Part shown: positions 55,190 to 64,000 of the stretch, piece by piece
How the letters are laid out: each line of letters begins with the position of its first letter
Position numbering within the stretch: the stretch's first letter is position 1
DNA from: Sacculina carcini
Lineage: Eukaryota > Arthropoda > Thecostraca > Sacculinidae
Direction of reading: 5' to 3'
DNA: 64,000 nt
Assembly (NCBI GenBank): GCA_916048095.2
Contig: OU696595.1
Coordinates: 6,541,832-6,605,831, forward strand
Program-made: the position numbers and the translations under genes
Notes under the pieces: generated by a model
Database searches by the model: none
Told to the model about the DNA's origin: nothing
Seen by the model: only the letters and a program-made list of their open reading frames with translations

Positions 55190-56590
55190 AGGTAACACTT
55201 AGGGTACACTTAGTTAACACTTAGGGCACACTTAGGTAACACTTAGGTAACACTTAGGGCACACTTAGGTAACACTTAGGGCACACTTAGGTAACACTTA
55301 GGTAAAACTTAGGGAACACTTAGGTAACACTTAGGGCACACTTAGGGCATACTTAGGTAACACTTAGGTAACACTTAGGGCACACTTAGGTAACACTTAG
55401 GGCACACTTAGGTAACACTTAGGTAACACTTAGGGCACACTTAGGTAACACTTAGGGCACACTTAGGTAACACTTAGGTAACACTTAGGGCACACTTAGG
55501 TAACACTTAGGTAACACTTAGGGCACACTTAGGTAACACTTAGGTAACACTTAGGTAACACTTAGGGTACACTTAGTTAACACTTAGGGCACACTTAGGT
55601 AACACTTAGGTAACACTTAGGGCACACTTAGGTAACACTTAGGGCACACTTAGGTAACACTTATGTAACACTTAGGTAACATTTATGTAACACTTAGGTG
55701 ACACTTAGGGCACACTTAGGTAACACTTAGGGCACACTTAGGTAACACTTAGGGCACACTTAGGTAACACTTAGGGCACACTTAGGTAACACTTAGGGCA
55801 CACTTAGGTAACACTTAGGTAACACTCGAGGCACACTTAGTTAACACTTAGGGCACACTTAGGTAACACTTAGGGCATACTTAGGTAACACTTAGGTAAC
55901 ACTTAGGTAACACTTAGGTAACACTTAGGTAACACTTAGGTAACACTTAGGTAACACTTAGGGTACACTTAGTTAACACTTAGGGCACACTTAGGTAACA
56001 CTTAGGTAACACTTAGGGCACACTTAGGTAACACTTAGGGCACACTTAGGTAACACTTATGTAACACTTAGGTAACATTTATGTAACACTTAGGTAACAC
56101 TTAGGGCACACTTAGGTAACACTTAGGGCACACTTAGGTAACACTTAGGGCACACTTAGGTAACACTTAGGGCACACTTAGGTAACACTTAGGGCACACT
56201 TAGGTAACACTTAGGTAACACTTAGGTAACACTTAGGTAACACTTAGGTAACACTTATGTAACACTTAGGTAACATTTATGTAACACTTAGGTAACACTT
56301 AGGTAACACTTAGGTAACACTTAGGTAACACTTAGGGCACACTTAGGTAACACTTAGGGCACACTTAGGGCACACTTAGGTAACACTTAGGGCACACTTA
56401 GGTAACACTTAGGGTACACTTAGGTAACACTTAGGGTACACTTAGATAACACTTAGGTAACACTTAGGGCACGCTTAGGTAACACTTAGGGCACACTTAG
56501 GTAACACTTAGGGCACACTTAGGTAACACTTAGGGCACACTTAGGTAACACTTAGGTAACACTTAGGTAACACTTAGGTAACACTTAGGG
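55190..56590 (+). repeat. ~2,440-bp-spaced duplication, copy 2 (CTCGAG variant)
   Basis: K 55700, TCGAGG 55826, CGC 56472. One unit is missing relative to copy 1 between TCGAGG and CGC (646 versus 657 bp), while an extra A unit follows. Confidence 0.83.
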
Positions 56591-57369
56591 CACACTTAGG
56601 TAACACTTAGGGCACACTTAGGTAACACTTAGGTAACACTTAGGGCACACTTAGGTAACACTTAGGGCACACTTAGGTAACACTTAGGTAACACTTAGGG
56701 CACACTTAGGTAACACTTAGGTAACACTTAGGGCACACTTAGGTAACACTTAGGTAACACTTAGGTAACACTTAGGGTACACTTAGTTAACACTTAGGGC
56801 ACACTTAGGTAACACTTAGGTAACACTTAGGGCACACTTAGGTAACACTTAGGGCACACTTAGGTAACACTTATGTAACACTTAGGTAACATTTATGTAA
56901 CACTTAGGTGACACTTAGGGCACACTTAGGTAACACTTAGGGCACACTTAGGTAACACTTAGGGCACACTTAGGTAACACTTAGGGCACACTTAGGTAAC
57001 ACTTAGGGCACACTTAGGTAACACTTAGGGCACACTTAGGTAACACTTAGGTAACACTTGAGGCACACTTAGTTAACACTTAGGGCACACTTAGGTAACA
57101 CTTAGGGCATACTTAGGTAACACTTAGGTAACACTTAGGTAACACTTAGGTAACACTTAGGTAACACTTAGGTAACACTTAGGTAACACTTAGGGTACAC
57201 TTAGTTAACACTTAGGGCACACTTAGGTAACACTTAGGTAACACTTAGGGCACACTTAGGTAACACTTAGGGCACACTTAGGTAACACTTATGTAACACT
57301 TAGGTAACATTTATGTAACACTTAGGTAACACTTAGGGCACACTTAGGTAACACTTAGGGCACACTTAG

Positions 57370-58260
57370 GTAACACTTAGGTAACACTTAGGTAACACTT
57401 AGGTAACACTTAGGTAACACTTATGTAACACTTAGGTAACATTTATGTAACACTTAGGTAACACTTAGGTAACACTTAGGTAACACTTAGGTAACACTTA
57501 GGGCACACTTAGGTAACACTTAGGTAACACTTAGGGCACACTTAGGTAACACTTAGGGCACACTTAGGTAACACTTATGTAACACTTAGGGCACACTTAG
57601 GTAACACTTAGGGCACACTTAGGTAACACTTAGGGCACACTTAGGTAACACTTAGGTAACACTTGAGGCACACTTAGTTAACACTTAGGTAACACTTAGG
57701 TAACACTTAGGGCACACTTAGGCAACACTTAGGGCACACTTAGGTAACACTTAGGGCACACTTAGGTAACACTTAGGGCACACTTAGGGTACACTTAGGT
57801 AACACTTGAGGCACACTTAGTTAACACTTAGGGCACACTTAGGGCACACTTAGGGCATACTTAGGTAACACTTAGGTAACACTTAGGTAACACTTAGGTA
57901 ACACTTAGGTAACACTTAGGGTACACTTAGTTAACACTTAGGGCACACTTAGGTAACACTCAGGTAACACTTAGGGCACACTTAGGGCACACTTAGGGCA
58001 CACTTAGGTAACACTTGGGTTACACTTAGGTAACACTTAGGGTACACTTAGGTAACACTTAGGTAACACTTAGGTAACACTTAGGACACACTTAGGTAAC
58101 ACTTAGGTAACACTTAGGTAACACTTAGGTAACACTTAGGGCACACTTAGGGCACACTTAGGTAACACTTAGGTATCACTTAGGGCACACTTAGGTAACA
58201 CTTAGGGCACACTTAGGTAACACTTAGGTTACACTTAGGTAACACTTAGGTAACACTTAG
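57370..58260 (+). repeat. Right-flank HOR with N...R block, copy 1
   Basis: G 57421, F 57663 and 57806, Z, R, L 58084 and M 58174 recur 2,266 bp later. A single TTAGGTTACAC unit occurs near 58227. Confidence 0.83.
57718..58025 (+). repeat. N...R block, copy 7
   Basis: N 57718, F 57806, Z 57959, R 58015. First of three copies in the local HOR at 57.4-62.2 kb. Confidence 0.9.
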
Positions 58261-59635
58261 GGTACACTTAGTTAACACTTAGGGCACACTTATGTAACAC
58301 TTAGGTAACACTTAGGGCACACTTAGGTAACACTTAGGGCACACTTAGGTAAAACTTAGGGAACACTTAGGTAACACTTAGGGCACACTTAGGGCATACT
58401 TAGGTAACACTTAGGTAACACTTAGGGCACACTTAGGTAACACTTAGGGCACACTTAGGTAACACTTAGGTAACACTTAGGTAACACTTAGGTAACACTT
58501 AGGGCACACTTAGGTAACACTTAGGGCACACTTAGGTAACACTTAGGTAACACTTAGGGCACACTTAGGTAACACTTAGGGCACACTTAGGTAACACTTA
58601 GGTAACACTTAGGGCACACTTAGGTAACACTTAGGTAACACTTAGGGCACACTTAGGTAACACTTAGGTAACACTTAGGTAACACTTAGGGTACACTTAG
58701 TTAACACTTAGGGCACACTTAGGTAACACTTAGGTAACACTTAGGGCACACTTAGGTAACACTTAGGGCACACTTAGGTAACACTTATGTAACACTTAGG
58801 TAACATTTATGTAACACTTAGGTGACACTTAGGGCACACTTAGGTAACACTTAGGGCACACTTAGGTAACACTTAGGGCACACTTAGGTAACACTTAGGG
58901 CACACTTAGGTAACACTTAGGGCACACTTAGGTAACACTTAGGTAACACTTGAGGCACACTTAGTTAACACTTAGGGCACACTTAGGTAACACTTAGGGC
59001 ATACTTAGGTAACACTTAGGTAACACTTAGGTAACACTTAGGTAACACTTAGGTAACACTTAGGTAACACTTAGGTAACACTTAGGGTACACTTAGTTAA
59101 CACTTAGGGCACACTTAGGTAACACTTAGGTAACACTTAGGGCACACTTAGGTAACACTTAGGGCACACTTAGGTAACACTTATGTAACACTTAGGTAAC
59201 ATTTATGTAACACTTAGGTAACACTTAGGGCACACTTAGGTAACACTTAGGTAACACTTGAGGCACACTTAGTTAACACTTAGGGCACACTTAGGTAACA
59301 CTTAGGGCATACTTAGGTAACACTTAGGTAACACTTAGGTAACACTTAGGTAACACTTAGGTAACACTTAGGTAACACTTAGGTAACACTTAGGGTACAC
59401 TTAGTTAACACTTAGGGCACACTTAGGTAACACTTAGGTAACACTTAGGGCACACTTAGGTAACACTTAGGGCACACTTAGGTAACACTTATGTAACACT
59501 TAGGTAACATTTATGTAACACTTAGGTAACACTTAGGGCACACTTAGGTAACACTTAGGGCACACTTAGGTAACACTTAGGGCACACTTAGGTAACACTT
59601 AGGGCACACTTAGGTAACACTTAGGGCACACTTAG

Positions 59636-60525
59636 GTAACACTTAGGTAACACTTAGGTAACACTTAGGTAACACTTAGGTAACACTTATGTAACACTTA
59701 GGTAACATTTATGTAACACTTAGGTAACACTTAGGTAACACTTAGGTAACACTTAGGTAACACTTAGGGCACACTTAGGTAACACTTAGGTAACACTTAG
59801 GGCACACTTAGGTAACACTTAGGGCACACTTAGGTAACACTTATGTAACACTTAGGGCACACTTAGGTAACACTTAGGGCACACTTAGGTAACACTTAGG
59901 GCACACTTAGGTAACACTTAGGTAACACTTGAGGCACACTTAGTTAACACTTAGGTAACACTTAGGTAACACTTAGGGCACACTTAGGCAACACTTAGGG
60001 CACACTTAGGTAACACTTAGGGCACACTTAGGTAACACTTAGGGCACACTTAGGGTACACTTAGGTAACACTTGAGGCACACTTAGTTAACACTTAGGGC
60101 ACACTTAGGGCACACTTAGGGCATACTTAGGTAACACTTAGGTAACACTTAGGTAACACTTAGGTAACACTTAGGTAACACTTAGGGTACACTTAGTTAA
60201 CACTTAGGGCACACTTAGGTAACACTCAGGTAACACTTAGGGCACACTTAGGGCACACTTAGGGCACACTTAGGTAACACTTGGGTTACACTTAGGTAAC
60301 ACTTAGGGTACACTTAGGTAACACTTAGGTAACACTTAGGTAACACTTAGGACACACTTAGGTAACACTTAGGTAACACTTAGGTAACACTTAGGTAACA
60401 CTTAGGGCACACTTAGGGCACACTTAGGTAACACTTAGGTATCACTTAGGGCACACTTAGGTAACACTTAGGGCACACTTAGGTAACACTTAGGTAACAC
60501 TTAGGTAACACTTAGGTAACACTTA
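59636..60525 (+). repeat. Right-flank HOR with N...R block, copy 2
   Basis: G 59687, F 59929 and 60072, L 60350, M 60440. It ends with B where copies 1 and 3 continue E-D, so copy 2 has a different right-hand junction. Confidence 0.83.
59984..60291 (+). repeat. N...R block, copy 8
   Basis: N 59984, F 60072, Z 60225, R 60281, exactly 2,266 bp (206 units) after copy 7. Confidence 0.9.
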
Positions 60526-61351
60526 GGGCACACTTAGGTAACACTTAGGGCACACTTAGGTAACACTTAGGTAACACTTAGGGCACACTTAGGTAACACT
60601 TAGGGCACACTTAGGTAACACTTAGGTAACACTTAGGGCACACTTAGGTAACACTTAGGTAACACTTAGGGCACACTTAGGTAACACTTAGGTAACACTT
60701 AGGTAACACTTAGGGTACACTTAGTTAACACTTAGGGCACACTTAGGTAACACTTAGGTAACACTTAGGGCACACTTAGGTAACACTTAGGGCACACTTA
60801 GGTAACACTTATGTAACACTTAGGTAACATTTATGTAACACTTAGGTGACACTTAGGGCACTCTTAGGTAACACTTAGGGCACACTTAGGTAACACTTAG
60901 GGCACACTTAGGTAACACTTAGGGCACACTTAGGTAACACTTAGGGCACACTTAGGTAACACTTAGGGCACACTTAGGTAACACTTAGGTAACACTTGAG
61001 GCACACTTAGTTAACACTTAGGGCACACTTAGGTAACACTTAGGGCATACTTAGGTAACACTTAGGTAACACTTAGGTAACACTTAGGTAACACTTAGGT
61101 AACACTTAGGTAACACTTAGGTAACACTTAGGGTACACTTAGTTAACACTTAGGGCACACTTAGGTAACACTTAGGTAACACTTAGGGCACACTTAGGTA
61201 ACACTTAGGGCACACTTAGGTAACACTTATGTAACACTTAGGTAACATTTATGTAACACTTAGGTAACACTTAGGGCACACTTAGGTAACACTTAGGGCA
61301 CACTTAGGTAACACTTAGGGCACACTTAGGTAACACTTAGGGCACACTTAG

Positions 61352-62240
61352 GTAACACTTAGGTAACACTTAGGTAACACTTAGGTAACACTTAGGTAAC
61401 ACTTATGTAACACTTAGGTAACATTTATGTAACACTTAGGTAACACTTAGGTAACACTTAGGTAACACTTAGGTAACACTTAGGGCACACTTAGGTAACA
61501 CTTAGGTAACACTTAGGGCACACTTAGGTAACACTTAGGGCACACTTAGGTAACACTTATGTAACACTTAGGGCACACTTAGGTAACACTTAGGGCACAC
61601 TTAGGTAACACTTAGGGCACACTTAGGTAACACTTAGGTAACACTTGAGGCACACTTAGTTAACACTTAGGTAACACTTAGGTAACACTTAGGGCACACT
61701 TAGGCAACACTTAGGGCACACTTAGGTAACACTTAGGGCACACTTAGGTAACACTTAGGGCACACTTAGGGTACACTTAGGTAACACTTGAGGCACACTT
61801 AGTTAACACTTAGGGCACACTTAGGGCACACTTAGGGCATACTTAGGTAACACTTAGGTAACACTTAGGTAACACTTAGGTAACACTTAGGTAACACTTA
61901 GGGTACACTTAGTTAACACTTAGGGCACACTTAGGTAACACTCAGGTAACACTTAGGGCACACTTAGGGCACACTTAGGGCACACTTAGGTAACACTTGG
62001 GTTACACTTAGGTAACACTTAGGGTACACTTAGGTAACACTTAGGTAACACTTAGGTAACACTTAGGACACACTTAGGTAACACTTAGGTAACACTTAGG
62101 TAACACTTAGGTAACACTTAGGGCACACTTAGGGCACACTTAGGTAACACTTAGGTATCACTTAGGGCACACTTAGGTAACACTTAGGGCACACTTAGGT
62201 AACACTTAGGTAACACTTAGGTAACACTTAGGTAACACTT
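61352..62240 (+). repeat. Right-flank HOR with N...R block, copy 3
   Basis: G 61403, F 61645 and 61788, L 62066, M 62156. It continues past 62240 in step with copy 1 (I unit AAAAC 58351 versus 62333, offset 3,982 bp) to about 62430. Confidence 0.83.
61700..62007 (+). repeat. N...R block, copy 9
   Basis: N 61700, F 61788, Z 61941, R 61997, exactly 1,716 bp (156 units) after copy 8. Confidence 0.9.
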
Positions 62241-62470
62241 AGGGTACACTTAGTTAACACTTAGGGCACACTTATGTAACACTTAGGTAACACTTAGGGC
62301 ACACTTAGGTAACACTTAGGGCACACTTAGGTAAAACTTAGGGAACACTTAGGTAACACTTAGGGCACACTTAGGGCATACTTAGGTAACACTTAGGTAA
62401 CACTTAGGGCACACTTAGGTAACACTTAGGGCACACTTAGGTAACACTTGAGGCACACTTAGTTAACACT
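62060..62470 (+). repeat. ~1,530-bp-spaced duplication, copy 1
   Basis: L 62066, M 62156, I (AAAAC 62333) and F 62448 recur 1,540 then 1,529 bp later, with one A unit lost in the second copy between L and M. Confidence 0.78.
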
Positions 62471-63200
62471 TAGGGCACACTTAGGTAACACTTAGGGCAT
62501 ACTTAGGTAACACTTAGGTAACACTTAGGTAACACTTAGGTAACACTTAGGTAACACTTAGGTAACACTTAGGTAACACTTAGGTAACACTTAGGGTACA
62601 CTTAGTTAACACTTAGGGCACACTTAGGTAACATTTAGGTAACACTTAGGGCACACTTAGGTAACACTTAGGGCACACTTAGGTAACACTTATGTAACAC
62701 TTAGGTAACATTTATGTAACACTTAGGTAACACTTAGGGCACACTTAGGTAACACTTAGGGCACACTTAGGTAACACTTAGGGCACACTTAGGTAACACT
62801 TAGGGCACACTTAGGTAACACTTAGGGCACACTTAGGTAACACTTAGGTAACACTTAGGTAACACTTAGGTAACACTTAGGTAACACTTATGTAACACTT
62901 AGGTAACATTTATGTAACACTTAGGTAACACTTAGGTAACACTTAGGTAACACTTAGGTAACACTTAGGGCACACTTAGGTAACACTTAGGGCACACTTA
63001 GGGCACACTTAGGTAACACTTAGGGCACACTTAGGTAACACTTAGGGTACACTTAGGTAACACTTAGGGTACACTTAGATAACACTTAGGTAACACTTAG
63101 GGCACGCTTAGGTAACACTTAGGGCACACTTAGGTAACACTTAGGGCACACTTAGGTAACACTTAGGGCACACTTAGGTAACACTTAGGTAACACTTAGG
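62448..63200 (+). repeat. Third copy of the F-to-CACGC block
   Basis: F 62448 to CGC 63105 is 657 bp, the same as 53384-54041, with TTAGATAACAC near 63075 in the matching place. Here the first unit is ordinary TTGAGG, so the CTCGAG change is derived and specific to the 53-56 kb pair. Confidence 0.78.
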
Positions 63201-63489
63201 TAACACTTAGGTAACACTTAGGGTACACTTAGTTAACACTTAGGGCACACTTATGTAACACTTAGGTAACACTTTGGGCACACTTAGGTAACACTTAGGG
63301 CACACTTAGGTAAAACTTAGGGAACACTTAGGTAACACTTAGGGCACACTTAGGGCATACTTAGGTAACACTTAGGTAACACTTAGGGCACACTTAGGTA
63401 ACACTTAGGGCACACTTAGGTAACACTTAGGTAACACTTAGGGCACACTTAGGTAACACTTAGGGCACACTTAGGTAACACTTAGGTAA

Positions 63490-63610
63490 CACTTAGGTAA
63501 CACTTAGGGCACACTTAGGGCACACTTAGGTAACACTTGGGTTACACTTAGGTAACACTTAGGGTACACTTAGGTAACACTTAGGTAACACTTAGGTAAC
63601 ACTTAGGACA
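63490..63610 (+). repeat. Hybrid partial N...R block
   Basis: R occurs at 63537 followed by the usual E and L (GGAC at 63606) context. The upstream Z, F and N markers are missing; only two B units and an A-run precede R. This looks like a recombinant junction that joined the right half of an N...R block to ordinary cassette sequence. Confidence 0.7.
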
Positions 63611-64000
63611 CACTTAGGTAACACTTAGGTAACACTTAGGTAACACTTAGGGCACACTTAGGGCACACTTAGGTAACACTTAGGTATCACTTAGGGCACA
63701 CTTAGGTAACACTTAGGGCACACTTAGGTAACACTTAGGTAACACTTAGGTAACACTTAGGTAACACTTAGGGTACACTTAGTTAACACTTAGGGCACAC
63801 TTATGTAACACTTAGGTAACACTTAGGGCACACTTAGGTAACACTTAGGGCACACTTAGGTAAAACTTAGGGAACACTTAGGTAACACTTAGGGCACACT
63901 TAGGGCATACTTAGGTAACACTTAGGTAACACTTAGGGCACACTTAGGTAACACTTAGGGCACACTTAGGTAACACTTGAGGCACACTTAGTTAACACTT
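63600..64000 (+). repeat. ~1,530-bp-spaced duplication, copy 2 (cut by window end)
   Basis: L 63606, M 63685, F 63977. The window ends inside the D unit after this F, so the copy and the array very probably continue beyond base 64000. Confidence 0.78.

Larger units (their letters stand above)
1..64000 (+). repeat. 11-bp satellite array (TTAGGTAACAC / TTAGGGCACAC)
   Basis: The entire window is head-to-tail copies of an 11-bp unit, about 5,818 of them, all in one orientation. Two forms dominate: TTAGGTAACAC (A) and TTAGGGCACAC (B), differing at positions 6-7 (TA versus GC). Positions 1-2 and 10-11 are the most conserved, and most variants change positions 3-9. Because 11 is not a multiple of 3, the TAG inside almost every unit meets each + frame every 33 bp. 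The TTA that starts almost every unit gives TAA on the - strand, likewise in all three frames, so no coding region of useful length is possible. I see no unique sequence, mobile element or inverted block at any point, so this entry also covers every gene-free stretch. The satellite family and species are not recognised. Confidence 0.99.
41100..64000 (+). repeat. Right flank domain of the array (K/Z/O-marked)
   Basis: K units return here, with the diagnostic G at 43556, 44480, 45888, 49496, 50816, 52037, 53258, 54875, 55700, 56910, 58824 and 60848. Z returns at 42757, 48851, 57959, 60225 and 61941, and O at 41834, 44067, 44991, 47213, 47752 and 50007. Its first third repeats segments of the left flank in the same order. 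Its last third has its own local HORs of 1,221, about 2,440, 2,266 and 1,716 bp. The array runs off the window end. Confidence 0.8.

Noticed and set aside
1-64000. Protein-coding genes on either strand
   Set aside because: TAG in almost every unit (+) and TTA, read as TAA on the minus strand, meet every frame each 33 bp because 11 is not divisible by 3. No open frame can be long enough to support a gene.
1-64000. CRISPR array
   Set aside because: The units are short and adjoin directly with no unique spacers, and no cas-like genes can exist here.
1-64000. Telomere
   Set aside because: TTAGGG is present but always separated by at least five other bases; there is no tandem hexamer or TTTAGGG, TTAGG or TTAGGC run.
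1-64000. Alpha satellite or a CENP-B box
   Set aside because: The unit is 11 bp, not about 170 bp. TTCGGG in the O units resembles only a few bases of the CENP-B box and the rest of the motif is absent.
1-64000. Circular molecule or terminal repeat, because the window starts and ends with F-D
   Set aside because: F-D occurs about 60 times in the window, so meeting it at both ends is plausible by chance.
1-64000. Inverted or palindromic blocks
   Set aside because: I saw no reverse-complement units (for example GTGTTACC) on the + strand. The only dyads are short internal ones such as GTTAAC in D.
1-64000. Transposon insertions, tRNA, rRNA or other RNA genes
   Set aside because: No stretch departs from the 11-bp unit by more than a few substitutions, which leaves no room for any inserted element.
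1-64000. Assignment to a particular species or named satellite
   Set aside because: I do not recognise the 11-mer with confidence. Telomere-like rodent satellites came to mind because of TTAGGG, but their unit is the hexamer itself.

Overview
The whole 64,000-base window is one uninterrupted tandem satellite array. The repeat unit is 11 bp, read here as TTAGGTAACAC (type A) or TTAGGGCACAC (type B), with about 30 rarer one- to three-base variants. I see no unique sequence, gene, RNA gene, transposon, inverted block or gap anywhere. An array of short repeats this large, with several tiers of higher-order structure, points to heterochromatin (pericentromeric, subtelomeric or similar) of a eukaryotic chromosome, probably from a long-read assembly. 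I do not recognise the 11-mer as a named satellite and cannot assign a species. TTAGGG occurs inside every type B unit, but spaced at 11 bp or more and never as a tandem telomere repeat.

Unit letters used throughout, all read in the frame starting at base 1: A TTAGGTAACAC; B TTAGGGCACAC; C TTAGGGCATAC; D TTAGTTAACAC; E TTAGGGTACAC; F TTGAGGCACAC; G TTATGTAACAC; H TTAGGTAACAT; I TTAGGTAAAAC; J TTAGGGAACAC; K TTAGGTGACAC; L TTAGGACACAC; M TTAGGTATCAC; N TTAGGCAACAC; O TTCGGGCACAC; Q TTAGCTAACAC; R TTGGGTTACAC; W TTAGTTAGCAC; X TTGGGTAACAC; Z TCAGGTAACAC.

The array stays in one 11-bp register from end to end: landmark variants at base 1 and base 63,977 are exactly 5,816 units apart, and every landmark I checked between them has the same remainder. 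Change is therefore by substitution or by whole-unit gain and loss.

Organisation has at least four tiers: the 11-bp unit; a frequent A-B 22-bp alternation; cassettes of about 25-100 units opened by the F-D pair and carrying a G-H-G motif; and higher-order repeats (HORs) of 1.2-2.4 kb, themselves inside super-repeats of about 5.9-6.9 kb. Marker variants split the window into three domains. The flanks (1 to ~13.4 kb and ~41.1-64 kb) share K, Z and the 28-unit N...R block. The core (~13.4-41.1 kb) lacks these, carries W and TGAGG variants, and is dominated by nearly identical 6.7-6.8 kb copies. The two flanks share segments up to about 3.7 kb long at offsets of 37-42 kb, which suggests the core was amplified or inserted within an older array.

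All coordinates and offsets were worked out by reading landmark variants by hand. Landmark positions should be exact; the ends of duplications are approximate to within a few tens of bases.
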